Shown here: one piece after another, positions 36,157 through 44,382 of the stretch
How positions within the stretch are numbered: position 1 is the first letter of the stretch
Layout: each line of letters starts with the position of its first letter
Origin: Anaerocolumna xylanovorans DSM 12503
GTDB taxonomy: Bacteria; Bacillota; Clostridia; Lachnospirales; Lachnospiraceae
Direction: 5' to 3'
Assembly: GCF_900143645.1 (NCBI RefSeq)
Contig: NZ_FRFD01000012.1
Location: forward strand, 62,001-126,000
DNA length: 64,000 bases
The notes under the pieces: generated by a model
Seen by the model: the letters and a program-made list of their open reading frames with translations, nothing else
Databases searched by the model: none
What the model was told of the DNA's origin: nothing
Position numbers and translations under genes: made by a program

Positions 36157-36838
36157 CCTGCACTCTCATATTTTATTATACTTACATAGGAAAAATTCCA
36201 TAAATTTAATTGCATCACTTTCCCTTTGCCTTATCTGCATTCTTTTATCTTTTAAAGCTTTTAGCAGCTCCGGTCAAAGCGCAGAGGCCATGCAAAAGGA
36301 TATTGCTTCCGAAATCATACGTTTTCATGTTATTGCAAACAGCGATTCCACAGATGACCAGGCCTTAAAGCTAAAGGTGAAATCTGCCCTGACGCAGAAT
36401 CTCTACCCGGTGTTATCAGGTACCAAAGACATTGACGCAGCAAGGCATATTATTGAAAAACAACTGCCAAAAATTGAAGAATTAGCAGAAGAAGTTATAG
36501 AAAATAACGGATATCATTATACCGTAAAGGCATCTCTTGAAAAAGGCTATTTTCCCATTAAAGTTTACGGTGATCTTACCCTGCCGCCGGGCCAGTATGA
36601 AGCCCTGCGAATCGAAATAGGAAAGGCACAGGGGCAGAATTGGTGGTGTGTTATGTTTCCTCCCCTTTGCTTTGTTGATGCCACTTACAGCGTAGTGCCA
36701 AAGGACTCCAAAAATCAACTTAAGCATGTTTTAACAGAAGAAGAATATAATTCTGTCTTTTCCTGTAAAAAGGCAGATATTAAAATTAAATTTAAGCTGT
36801 TTGATGTCATTAAGGACTGCTTTTCCAAAGAGAGTTAA
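36053..36838 (+). CDS. spoIIR: Stage II sporulation protein R
   Basis: Forespore-made signal protein that triggers SpoIIGA processing of pro-sigma-E in the mother cell. The conserved domain is at about residues 85-225: IRFHVIANSDSTDDQALKLKVK, GYFPIKVYGDLTLPPGQYEALRI and NWWCVMFPPLCFVD. A TM/signal segment lies at about 50-68. The start is a TTG seven bases after GGAGG. Codons 1-32 are the 96-bp family A repeat, flanked by TTGAAAAA at 36053-36060 and 36149-36156; without it the same GGAGG would serve the TTG now at 36149. So the protein carries a repeat-derived N-terminal extension, or the real start has moved. Confidence 0.92.
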   Translation: MKNKKHFSNFYLSNTADCPQSAGKPAVCTGIRLKNLHSHILLYLHRKNSINLIASLSLCLICILLSFKAFSSSGQSAEAMQKDIASEIIRFHVIANSDSTDDQALKLKVKSALTQNLYPVLSGTKDIDAARHIIEKQLPKIEELAEEVIENNGYHYTVKASLEKGYFPIKVYGDLTLPPGQYEALRIEIGKAQGQNWWCVMFPPLCFVDATYSVVPKDSKNQLKHVLTEEEYNSVFSCKKADIKIKFKLFDVIKDCFSKES

Positions 36839-36841
36839 TTC

Positions 36842-36870
36842 TTGCAATGTGCTTTTCCTAAGCTTATAAT
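36842..36870 (+). promoter_or_regulatory. Sigma-A promoter of ispE
   Basis: TTGCAA at 36842-36847, 17-bp spacer, TATAAT at 36865-36870. Confidence 0.65.
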
Positions 36871-36946
36871 AAGGTAACATGACTTGAGATGAATATGTGC
36901 AATGAATCAAGTCGTAGAATACTTTCGTACAAGCAAAGGAGTATCC

Positions 36947-37828
36947 ATGAATTCCATTAAGCTGAAAGCATATGCCAAGATTAACCTGGGTTTAGATGTG
37001 GTGAGAAAAAGAGAAGACGGCTATCACGAGGTCCGTATGATTATGCAGACCATAGGCCTGTATGATAAGGTGTCCATTCTCCGTACCAACAATACTTCAA
37101 TAACCGTAAAGACCAATCTTCCTTATCTTCCCACAGATGAAAATAACCTTGTATATAAAGCTGCTGCTTTGATAAAGAAAACCTATAATATCAGCCAGGG
37201 CGTCCATATCATACTGGATAAGAAAATACCGGTTGCCGCGGGCCTCGCAGGAGGAAGCAGCAATGCTGCCGCTGTTCTTTACGGCCTAAACCGGCTTTTT
37301 CATCTAAGACTTCCAAAGGAGGAGCTTCTGGCGTTGGGACTTAAGCTGGGAGCAGATGTACCTTACTGCCTTATAAGGGGCACTGCCCTGTCAGAAGGTA
37401 TCGGCGAGAAGCTTACCCCTCTTCCTCCCTTTCCTTCCTGCTATGTACTTATTGTAAAGCCCGGAATTAATGTATCTACCCGGTATGTCTATGAAAATCT
37501 GAAATTAAACGAAGAAATTGACCACCCGGATATTGATGCTATTCTTCTGGCAATTAAGGAAAACGACTTACATGGTGCGGTGAAACATTTCGGAAATGTA
37601 CTGGAAACAGTAACAACAAAGGAATACCCGGTTATCGGGGAGATTAAAGAACAGCTTATTAATGCCGGCGCTATCACTTCCCTGATGAGCGGAAGCGGTC
37701 CGACTGTGTTTGGACTCTTTGACAGTAAAGAAAACGCAGAAAGGGCTTTCTACCATTTTAAAACAGGAAAACTGGGAAAACAGGTATATTTAACCGGTTT
37801 ATTCCAGCCAAGCCTTAAGTTTTTATAA
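36947..37828 (+). CDS. ispE: 4-diphosphocytidyl-2-C-methyl-D-erythritol kinase
   Basis: 293 residues, GHMP kinase of the MEP isoprenoid pathway: phosphorylates CDP-ME at the 2-hydroxyl. N-terminal AKINLGLDVVRKREDGYHEV binds substrate (Lys and Asn conserved), PVAAGLAGGSSNAAAVL is the ATP loop, and LMSGSGPTVFGLF the third GHMP motif. ATG 36947 follows AAAGGAG; an earlier ATG at 36902 would add an unrelated N-terminus and has no site. Confidence 0.96.
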   Translation: MNSIKLKAYAKINLGLDVVRKREDGYHEVRMIMQTIGLYDKVSILRTNNTSITVKTNLPYLPTDENNLVYKAAALIKKTYNISQGVHIILDKKIPVAAGLAGGSSNAAAVLYGLNRLFHLRLPKEELLALGLKLGADVPYCLIRGTALSEGIGEKLTPLPPFPSCYVLIVKPGINVSTRYVYENLKLNEEIDHPDIDAILLAIKENDLHGAVKHFGNVLETVTTKEYPVIGEIKEQLINAGAITSLMSGSGPTVFGLFDSKENAERAFYHFKTGKLGKQVYLTGLFQPSLKFL

Positions 37829-37943
37829 AATCCTTCCGATATTATTAACATCAGAATAATTTTTTGGAACTTTCAATCACAGGGTTTGTGTCTTAAAAAT
37901 ACATGGCTCAAATTTCATATGCACAAAAGACACACTTCTTATT

Positions 37944-38045
37944 GAAGCAGTATCATGTAGATTGTAAGCAATCGTGTAGATTGTAAGCAATCGTGTAGAT
38001 TGTAAGCAATCTACAGGCATGCCTGCGATATGTATGGGAGGGATA
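37944..38045 (+). repeat. Altered copy of repeat family A with a triplicated 19-bp unit
   Basis: Starts at GAAGCAGTATC, ends GCCTGCGATATGTATGGGAGG. The first hairpin is missing. In the middle, GTAGATTGTAAGCAATCGT is repeated in tandem at 37957-37975 and 37976-37994, with a third partial copy at 37995-38011; each unit contains the small ATTG..CAAT stem seen once in other copies. The final GGGAGG is the ribosome binding site of the next gene. Confidence 0.7.
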
Positions 38046-38047
38046 GC

Positions 38048-38614
38048 ATGAATGTAAATGGAATTACAGCAAATACTTATATACCTTCAGTGAAAGCTGC
38101 CGGTAAGACCTCCAGTAAAACTTCATCTTTTGCCGATATCTATGAGAAATCGGCGCATACAACTGGCAATTCCAAGCCAAAGGCACAGAATGCAGCTGTA
38201 ATTAAAGCATTAAAGGAAGATACCGAAAACAGAGCCGAACAGCTTAGAAGCCTGGTTCAAAAAATGATGCTGGCGCAGGGTAAGACTTTCGATGCAGCCG
38301 GTATGTGGAACTTTTTGCAAAGCAAGGAATATTCGGTTGACGAAGAAACCGCAAAGCAAGCTCAGGCGGATATTGCAGAAGACGGCTACTGGGGAATTGA
38401 ACAGACTTCTGACCGTTTAGTATCCTTTGCCAGGGCACTGGCGGCAGATAATCCCGAAAAGGCAGACGAAATGATAGAAGCTGTGAAAACCGGCTTTGAA
38501 CAGGCAACAAAAGTCTGGGGCGGAGAGCTGCCGGATATTTGCAAGAAAACTCTGGACGCCACTTTAAAGAAACTCAACAGTTGGAAGAATCCTTCCACTG
38601 ATGAATCACAGTAA
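38048..38614 (+). CDS. Conserved-looking helical protein of unknown function
   Basis: 188 residues, no signal or TM. A disordered Ser/Thr/Lys-rich N-terminus (1-50) precedes a helical domain; the segment GYWGIEQTSDRLVSFARALA..NPEKADEMIEAVKTGFEQATKVWGGELPDICKKTLDA (about 115-180) looks conserved, resembling a domain found at the C-terminus of several uncharacterised bacterial proteins. Function not known. Translation starts at 38048 from a GGGAGG that belongs to repeat family A. Confidence 0.75.
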   Translation: MNVNGITANTYIPSVKAAGKTSSKTSSFADIYEKSAHTTGNSKPKAQNAAVIKALKEDTENRAEQLRSLVQKMMLAQGKTFDAAGMWNFLQSKEYSVDEETAKQAQADIAEDGYWGIEQTSDRLVSFARALAADNPEKADEMIEAVKTGFEQATKVWGGELPDICKKTLDATLKKLNSWKNPSTDESQ

Positions 38615-38621
38615 ATAAAGA

Positions 38622-38690
38622 GGTAAACTGTACCCCGTAGGTAAGACACAGCTTCTTTTTCTGTGTCTTACCTACAGGGTACAGCTTACC
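38622..38690. other. Very long perfect-type hairpin between convergent genes
   Basis: 38622-38651 pairs with 38661-38690: 28 of 30 positions match around a nine-base loop (CTTCTTTTT). It lies between the stop of the 38048 gene and the convergent SPOCS/LysM gene. No clear T tract follows on either strand, so it may be a terminator that relies on stem strength or an RNase III-type processing site. Confidence 0.75.
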
Positions 38691-38727
38691 TCCTCTGTTA
38701 TGCCCTGTCTATAAATTCTTGCCTAAT

Positions 38728-40296
38728 CTAGATTATTCTGTCTACCCGCTTGGTAATCAAAAGCTTATCGCCCTGCTTAATATTTTCATCTGCCAGATCG
38801 TTTAATTCTTTTAATTTATCCACCGTGCTGTAGTATTTTTTGGCAATACTCCACAGGCTGTCGTTGTTTTTCACCACATAGCCAACCATACTTGGCATGT
38901 TCTTTAACTTATCATAGTCCAGCTCATGTTCCAGCACATCTGCTATAATTGGTTCTGTCAGAGAATTAAAAACAATAGTGCTAAGCCCGACTCCTGCCTT
39001 CACTTCCATTTCTTCCCCGTCAAGAGCCATTACGCTAAGCTGCTCTAAAGAAGGCTTTATACGGTAAATACTTTCAGGATTAATTCCCCTTGCCTCAATG
39101 GTTTGATTAAAAGGAACCATTCCTTTAATAGAATTTAAAGGTCTCTTATCATCCGGGCAGATATAGAGTATCTGTACTTCTACGACGCCGTTAACCTCAA
39201 GTCCATTGTCAACTACTTCTATGTCGTCTACCTTGACATCTCCTGAGGCATGGCATATCTGCAGAATCTCAGGCTGGCCGGATGCAATACGGATTCTGTC
39301 ATTCGCACGCACCTTACTGTTATTCTTTACTAACAGGCTCTCATAATGAGCTTCCTTCATAACCGGAACCAGATCCTTGTAAGGAGAATAAACGTCGCTT
39401 AACAGTTCCAGATCCTCTTCCTCGTACATTTTGATAGCCATCTCAATAACTGCTTCCACGTCTACGATACGCTCTTCACCGTCAGCATCCGGTACCACTT
39501 CCAGGTTCTTTCCTGCTATGGTAAAGACGATATTATCAACCATATCCTCTGTACAGCCATTGCAGTCAATCGTTGTGCTAAACGGTATCTCTGATTCATA
39601 ATAATCTACCGGATTGTCTTCACTCTCCCCCGCATAGATGAAGAAAACAAGCACTTCACCCTTTACTGCGAACTTATCCTCAAGAAGCCTTACTTCTACA
39701 TTTCTTAGCTCCACTTCACTGTAAAGAATCTCAGAAATATTACCTTTATTGGCGGGCAGATGAATCTGGTCTTTTACCCTGTAGGTATCCCGTTTATCTA
39801 CTGCCACATCAGTAACCGTAATGGTTTTATTTTGAAATTGAGTGTCTCCGTCATCCTCAATGCCAACGGCGGTAGCTTCATCATATAAATCCTCCACTAA
39901 TACCGTCAGGCATACAATTGCTTTTACACTTAATTTTCTGGAGTTAATCAGCCCTGTGGTCATATCCTCCAACTCCCAATTGACAACTGCATCATCACCT
40001 GCACAGGCGTCATCCATATGAATCAATTCATCAAAAGGAATCTCACCCGACATATTATGTAAGGGTCTTGCATTTTCATCACTTAAGTAAAGGACATTAA
40101 AATTCAGAGAGCCATTTACCATAAGCTTGCCGTTAGACATTTTTACATCATTGATTTTGACCGTGCCTTGTTCTTTAATAATTTTATAAATATCAGGCTT
40201 TGCATCCGGCACATTAAAGTCATCATCCAGGGTAAGCTGAAGGCTGGTTTGACATTTTAATTTATTCATATGAACATTTTTCCTTATCAGTTCCAC
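38728..40296 (-). CDS. DUF3794 (SPOCS) and LysM domain protein
   Basis: 522 residues. Two to three SPOCS/DUF3794 beta modules (about 30-290 and 330-450; PFDELI and PFNQTI mark equivalent turns), and a C-terminal LysM domain (about 470-518, GYVVKNNDSLWSIAKKYYSTVDKLKELNDLADENIKQGDKLLI) that binds peptidoglycan. This arrangement is known in clostridial spore envelope proteins such as SipL, which binds SpoIVA by its LysM. A spore-coat role is therefore likely. The start is a GTG at 40296, eight bases after GGAGGG; a longer ATG reading at 40329 has no site. Confidence 0.85.
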   Translation of the reverse strand: MELIRKNVHMNKLKCQTSLQLTLDDDFNVPDAKPDIYKIIKEQGTVKINDVKMSNGKLMVNGSLNFNVLYLSDENARPLHNMSGEIPFDELIHMDDACAGDDAVVNWELEDMTTGLINSRKLSVKAIVCLTVLVEDLYDEATAVGIEDDGDTQFQNKTITVTDVAVDKRDTYRVKDQIHLPANKGNISEILYSEVELRNVEVRLLEDKFAVKGEVLVFFIYAGESEDNPVDYYESEIPFSTTIDCNGCTEDMVDNIVFTIAGKNLEVVPDADGEERIVDVEAVIEMAIKMYEEEDLELLSDVYSPYKDLVPVMKEAHYESLLVKNNSKVRANDRIRIASGQPEILQICHASGDVKVDDIEVVDNGLEVNGVVEVQILYICPDDKRPLNSIKGMVPFNQTIEARGINPESIYRIKPSLEQLSVMALDGEEMEVKAGVGLSTIVFNSLTEPIIADVLEHELDYDKLKNMPSMVGYVVKNNDSLWSIAKKYYSTVDKLKELNDLADENIKQGDKLLITKRVDRII

Positions 40297-40370
40297 AAAA
40301 ATATCCCTCCTTGTCTTATACCACATCATATTCGTGGGAGGTTATATTTATGAATGATTTTTCTTTAACG

Positions 40371-40405
40371 CAAAAAAAGCCCCCCTTATAAAATATAAGG
40401 GAAGG
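40371..40405 (-). terminator. Terminator after veg
   Basis: CCCTTATA/TATAAGGG stem at 40383-40401 followed on the minus strand by GGGC and seven T. Confidence 0.8.
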
Positions 40406-40413
40406 CCCTTCCT

Positions 40414-40486
40414 TCTCAATTAGCACTAACTGTTTACGATACCGCCTAAATAGAAATTGAAAAATGCTTTTCAATAATTCACACTA
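40414..40486 (-). repeat. Shortened copy of repeat family A abutting the veg stop codon
   Basis: On the minus strand TAGTGTGAATT at 40486, first hairpin (ATTGAAAAGC/GCATTTTTCAAT-like), TTTAGGCGGTATCGTAAAC, then a decayed second arm and GTTAGTGC. The TAG at 40486-40484 is the veg stop codon. Confidence 0.65.
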
Positions 40487-40729
40487 GCACAGCATCATTT
40501 GTACATCCTTTGTCAAAACATCAGCATAGCTAAAAGATAATGTCTTAAATGTATCAGATGATCCATCTTCTATTTTTACCAGAAAGATACTCGGATAGGT
40601 TTCTGTAATGATACCTTCTGTTATGTCAATTTTATTTCTGCCCCTATTAGCCTTAATCTTGACTCTGCTTCCTATGTGACTGACTACTTCTCTGCGAACC
40701 TTGCTTACATCTGCTTGTTTCATCATCAT
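40484..40729 (-). CDS. veg: Veg family protein (DUF1021)
   Basis: 81 residues. Matches Bacillus Veg: RREVVSHIGSRVKIKANRGRNKIDITEGIITETYPSIFLVKIED and the final SFSYADVLTKDVQM. In Bacillus Veg is very highly expressed and stimulates biofilm matrix genes by countering SinR; the role here is unknown. ATG 40729 follows AAGGAGG; earlier ATG at 40804 lies in the leader. The promoter at 40819-40847 is a full consensus one. Confidence 0.92.
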   Translation of the reverse strand: MMMKQADVSKVRREVVSHIGSRVKIKANRGRNKIDITEGIITETYPSIFLVKIEDGSSDTFKTLSFSYADVLTKDVQMMLC

Positions 40730-40818
40730 AACAGCCTCCTTATGGGTATGCCTATTTATATTAAGGGTTTTAGATATCAAACCAATAATTCGGAACACAA
40801 ACATTAAACACCAATCTT

Positions 40819-40847
40819 ATTATATCACGAATTTGTATAAATGTCAA
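40819..40847 (-). promoter_or_regulatory. Full-consensus sigma-A promoter of veg
   Basis: TTGACA at 40847-40842, 17-bp spacer, TATAAT at 40824-40819. The rest of the gap up to 41040 is A/T-rich and shows no gene. Confidence 0.95.
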
Positions 40848-41042
40848 ATAATATTCTGACAATTCAGGACGTTTTTCCTACTTGTTTATATAAAACATGA
40901 TGGACGGTGAATTAAAAAGGCAATATGCCTTGTTAATATTTTACTATCGTATGCTAGTATGCCCATTTTTTCCAAAATAATGCACATATTTCTTCTAAGT
41001 TTTATAGGTTTTATATATATTTTATATAATTTTGAGAATAAA

Positions 41043-41090
41043 AACAGTTGCTGTGATTGACTCTTTTTGAGTTCTCACAGCAACTGCCTT
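41043..41090 (-). terminator. Terminator after the PrcB-like gene
   Basis: CAGTTGCTGTGA pairs with TCACAGCAACTG around a loop that has its own short stem (GACTC/GAGTT). On the minus strand five T follow. Confidence 0.88.
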
Positions 41091-41104
41091 TTCTTATATT
41101 TATT

Positions 41105-41566
41105 CTACTTATATTTTGGGGTTTTATCAATAAATGCTGTCTTTATTACGACATACGGATAAGTAAGTGCATTTGTTACCTGCTCATTCTCACCCGGTCC
41201 TAAAAGATCGGTATCCACAACAACCGCATTATCCGTAAGATACACCGCATTAACGGCAATACTGTATCCGCCTGTAGGCTGCTCGCCGTATCCCACCACT
41301 ATGTATAGATTTTCCGTATCGGAATAAGAAAGCTTAAAGGGTTCTTTCTTCTTCTCATTTATCATTTTCATAAGGGGTTCCGGTACATCTGCATCCTCAA
41401 CTATGGTAAATTCCAAATCTTTTATTTTCTTTCCGCCGGTATCTTCTGTTTTACAGCCTGTTAAAAGCAGGAAGTTCCCTGCAAATATAATAAGTAAAAG
41501 GCCTATTGCAAGTGTTCTTCCTCTGATAATTCTTCTTACTGCCAGGAAAAATCCGGTCTTTTCCAT
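41105..41566 (-). CDS. PrcB-like C-terminal domain lipoprotein/secreted protein
   Basis: 153 residues. An N-terminal TM/signal (about 18-37) ends in LLTGC, a possible lipobox. The remainder carries the PrcB_C pattern FKLSYSDTENLYIVVGYGEQPTGGYSIAVNAVYLTDNAVVVDTDLLGPGENEQVTNALTYPYVVIK. In Treponema PrcB accompanies a protease; in clostridia such proteins are standalone and unstudied. Preceded on the same strand by the PEGA gene. Confidence 0.8.
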   Translation of the reverse strand: MEKTGFFLAVRRIIRGRTLAIGLLLIIFAGNFLLLTGCKTEDTGGKKIKDLEFTIVEDADVPEPLMKMINEKKKEPFKLSYSDTENLYIVVGYGEQPTGGYSIAVNAVYLTDNAVVVDTDLLGPGENEQVTNALTYPYVVIKTAFIDKTPKYK

Positions 41567-41647
41567 TCCTCTTTAGCCTCCGCATAAAGTCTACTTACAG
41601 TATTCTATGCCCGTAAACAAAAAATATGCAAGAGAAGACCTTCTGCT

Positions 41648-43096
41648 TTATTTGGATGCCTCAAGAGCAGGAAAATTTAATTTGGTATCCTCTCCATCAT
41701 TTTTTACCTCTACCGTATAGGTCTTAGTTTCATAACCTGATTGGATAAAGGTTATATAGAGCTGCCCTGCGGTTGTCTTCGGAAAACTGACCGGTGCAAT
41801 TCCTTTAAACTCACCATTTACATACACAGATGCTCCGTCCGGGCTCTGTATATAGACATAATTTGTGCTGCCATTGTCGGAAGTTGTACCATTAGAAGAG
41901 GTATTGGAGGAACCCGTATCCGTGGAACTGTTATTTGCCCCGTTTGTGTTTGTCCCGTTTGTATTGGTGTCTGTTGAATCGGTATTCCCGGAGCCTGAAT
42001 TTGTGTCAGAGCCGTTCTCTGATGCACTGCTCTCCTCGCTCTTATTGTCCGATTCTACAAGCTTGATAAAAATATCCTTTTCTTCCTCCTCTGTCTCAAG
42101 GGTTCCGGTATAGGTTTTATATCCGCCAAGAGAAACCTTGATATCATGCTCACCATACTCTATGTCAACCGGATTATCATAAAAAACCAGCAGATTATCA
42201 ATGTAGAGCTCTGCTCCAAGGGGTGTTATATGAAAATTAACCTTACAGGTCTTAACGGGAGGCTTCTTAAATTCTCCCATATTAACCTCTGTTTCCTTAT
42301 CTGGCAGAACCGTCACGGTCTTTGTGCCGGAAAAGCTTCCTTTTTCCATGGTGATATCATAATCACCTTCTCTTACGGTAACAACCATATTCTCTTCAAT
42401 AGGAAGGATTTCCTTTTTTCCGATATAAACAGTTCCTCCCAGGAAATCACCATAGTCTTCAAAGCGCAAAGTACCATGTCCTTTTGTAACAAGAATAGAA
42501 TAAACGTTTTTTTCATATCCGATTGCCATCAACTCATCTGTCTTATCGAGATCATTTAAAGTTAAGGACTTTCCCTCCCTGGTAATCAAAAGATAATCCG
42601 GATATTTATACAGCCTGTCGGCAATTGTGAAGGTGCCTTCCTCTGTATTTACGCTCCAGTTCTTTATTCCCTCATAACGCCAGGCCTGATCCCACAGTTT
42701 GAGGCTGATGATGATGCTGGTATCCGCATCATAGGTAACTTCGGCCAAATCACCAATCTTAAGGCTGTCAGCTACCACATTCTTTCCGTATTTGTCCATA
42801 ACAGCAGAGCCTCCCGTTAAAGTAAGGCTCAAATCTTGTCCGTCTTCTATATTTCGCAGAGTAAATCCCGGCATCATATCATCTCTGCCCGTAATAACAG
42901 CAATCAGCTGGCTTTCATTTCCTTTTGCAGCCTGGTCTGCAGTATTTTGTACTGTGTCTGAACCGTCGCCTTTCACCGGTGTCTTAGGCAGCATGGTTGC
43001 CAGGCTTACAATTAATATAAGGATAAAGCCTCCTATAAGCAGGAATATAAAGCTATTACTCTTTTGTTTTTTCTTTACCGGCATTTTTTCTTCCAA
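41648..43096 (-). CDS. Membrane-anchored PEGA domain protein
   Basis: 482 residues: TM near 15-36; a beta-rich region (50-270), a PEGA domain at about 280-345 (ITPLGAELYIDNLLVFYDNPVDIEYGEHDIKVS), a linker of about 60 residues made almost only of Ser, Thr, Asn and Gly, and a second PEGA domain at about 410-475 (SPDGASVYVNGEFKGIAPVSFPKTTAG). PEGA domains are surface beta modules found in S-layer or wall-linked proteins. Start TTG 43096 after AGGAAG; ATG 43084 is an alternative. Confidence 0.85.
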   Translation of the reverse strand: MEEKMPVKKKQKSNSFIFLLIGGFILILIVSLATMLPKTPVKGDGSDTVQNTADQAAKGNESQLIAVITGRDDMMPGFTLRNIEDGQDLSLTLTGGSAVMDKYGKNVVADSLKIGDLAEVTYDADTSIIISLKLWDQAWRYEGIKNWSVNTEEGTFTIADRLYKYPDYLLITREGKSLTLNDLDKTDELMAIGYEKNVYSILVTKGHGTLRFEDYGDFLGGTVYIGKKEILPIEENMVVTVREGDYDITMEKGSFSGTKTVTVLPDKETEVNMGEFKKPPVKTCKVNFHITPLGAELYIDNLLVFYDNPVDIEYGEHDIKVSLGGYKTYTGTLETEEEEKDIFIKLVESDNKSEESSASENGSDTNSGSGNTDSTDTNTNGTNTNGANNSSTDTGSSNTSSNGTTSDNGSTNYVYIQSPDGASVYVNGEFKGIAPVSFPKTTAGQLYITFIQSGYETKTYTVEVKNDGEDTKLNFPALEASK

Positions 43097-43195
43097 TGTA
43101 CTTCCTCACTCAAAGTTTTTCAATAAGTTATGTTTTGCTTTCTTCAATTATAAGACATATACTGTAAAAACTCAAGAATTACTGCTCTTGTTGCT

Positions 43196-44272
43196 TTAGC
43201 TCAGGGTACCGGCAAGACATTCCAGGAATTTTTTTCTTCCCCTTGACTGATCCCATGTACTGGTCAGCTTTTGGATATTTCTCTGGGGCACCCAGGATTT
43301 CTTGCCATTATAGTAGAAATTCGTAATTTTCCAGAATTTCTCCGGATACAAAAGCAGTATGTATAGAAGCCTTCTCTCATCCCTGTCAAGAGGCAGGATG
43401 TCATTATATGTATCAAGTATCATGCTGCCGGTATCAATGTCCCAATCATTCTTCTCCAGACACTTCCGTATATAAAAGTACAAATCCGTACACTGTACTC
43501 CAATACAGGACTTGTCAAAATTGGTCGTTGCCATTTCCACATCCGGCTTGTTTTTAAAAACAGCAGCAGATATAAGACCTTCCCGCATATTAGCTCTCGG
43601 TAAGGCGCCTGCTCCCTGGGCAGCGTGAACCATGATAATATTATGATAGGTATAGTTACCGTGACAAATATAACTATGTTCCTTTGCTTCCTTCATAAGC
43701 TCCCTGTAATTGCTTTCAAGAAGGAGCCTGCTGGCTTCTTTTGCCTGCTCATAGAACTCATCATAACAATTAATATAACACAGTTCGAATTCATTTTTCT
43801 TTTTCTTTTCCCGGATATAGCCTCTGACTCTTTTAAGCTCCCGGTTTCTTTTATCAAAAAGCTCAATGAGATCCGGTCCGGTATTTTTCATAACCTGCTC
43901 TTCCGATAACGGTACTTCCCTTAAGCAGCTGTGAAGTAAGGCTAGATTAGCGGCACCGTTGGCAATATCGGACTCATTGCGAAGATTACACTCTTCTCCC
44001 GGGAACCAGTTCTTTAACAAGTACTTATTGCCGGCTCCATCCTCTGTTATCAGTTCCCCGGCATTATTTCTCATATATAAATCCACATAAGGATAGTCAT
44101 ACAGATATTCTAAGAGGGTATTCTCAAATTCCACCCGGCTTTTCGAGCTTTCCAAGCTTTTCAACAGCTTGAGTCCCTTATCCGTTTCTGCTATAAATGC
44201 CCCCCTGATTCTATATGTGTTATAGATTTTTATATTATATTGTCTAAAAATTTCTAGATTTCTATCCTCCAT
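43196..44272 (-). CDS. CotS-like spore coat protein (aminoglycoside-kinase fold)
   Basis: 358 residues resembling the CotS/YutH family: N-terminal RIRGAFIAETDKGLKLLKSL, a central helical region, and a kinase-like core with YICHGNYTYHNIIM. The catalytic Asp of the usual HGD is Asn here (codon AAC), while the later NFDKSCIGVQCTDLYFYIRK region retains one acidic residue of the metal site. The protein may be an inactive kinase. FYYNGKKSWVPQRN at the end is typical. Likely made late in the mother cell. Confidence 0.85.
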   Translation of the reverse strand: MEDRNLEIFRQYNIKIYNTYRIRGAFIAETDKGLKLLKSLESSKSRVEFENTLLEYLYDYPYVDLYMRNNAGELITEDGAGNKYLLKNWFPGEECNLRNESDIANGAANLALLHSCLREVPLSEEQVMKNTGPDLIELFDKRNRELKRVRGYIREKKKKNEFELCYINCYDEFYEQAKEASRLLLESNYRELMKEAKEHSYICHGNYTYHNIIMVHAAQGAGALPRANMREGLISAAVFKNKPDVEMATTNFDKSCIGVQCTDLYFYIRKCLEKNDWDIDTGSMILDTYNDILPLDRDERRLLYILLLYPEKFWKITNFYYNGKKSWVPQRNIQKLTSTWDQSRGRKKFLECLAGTLS

Positions 44273-44382
44273 AGGAAAGCCTCCTGACTCAAACTATTGC
44301 ACCGCATCATAGGGTGTCTCTTCTAATCCTATGATATAATGCAGTTTTTCATGACAGGAATCCTATGGATTCCGAATAAATT

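Noticed and set aside
37957..38011. Three tandem 19-bp repeats as a possible CRISPR array
   Set aside because: Units are directly adjacent without spacers and belong to a hairpin repeat copy; no cas genes are in the window.
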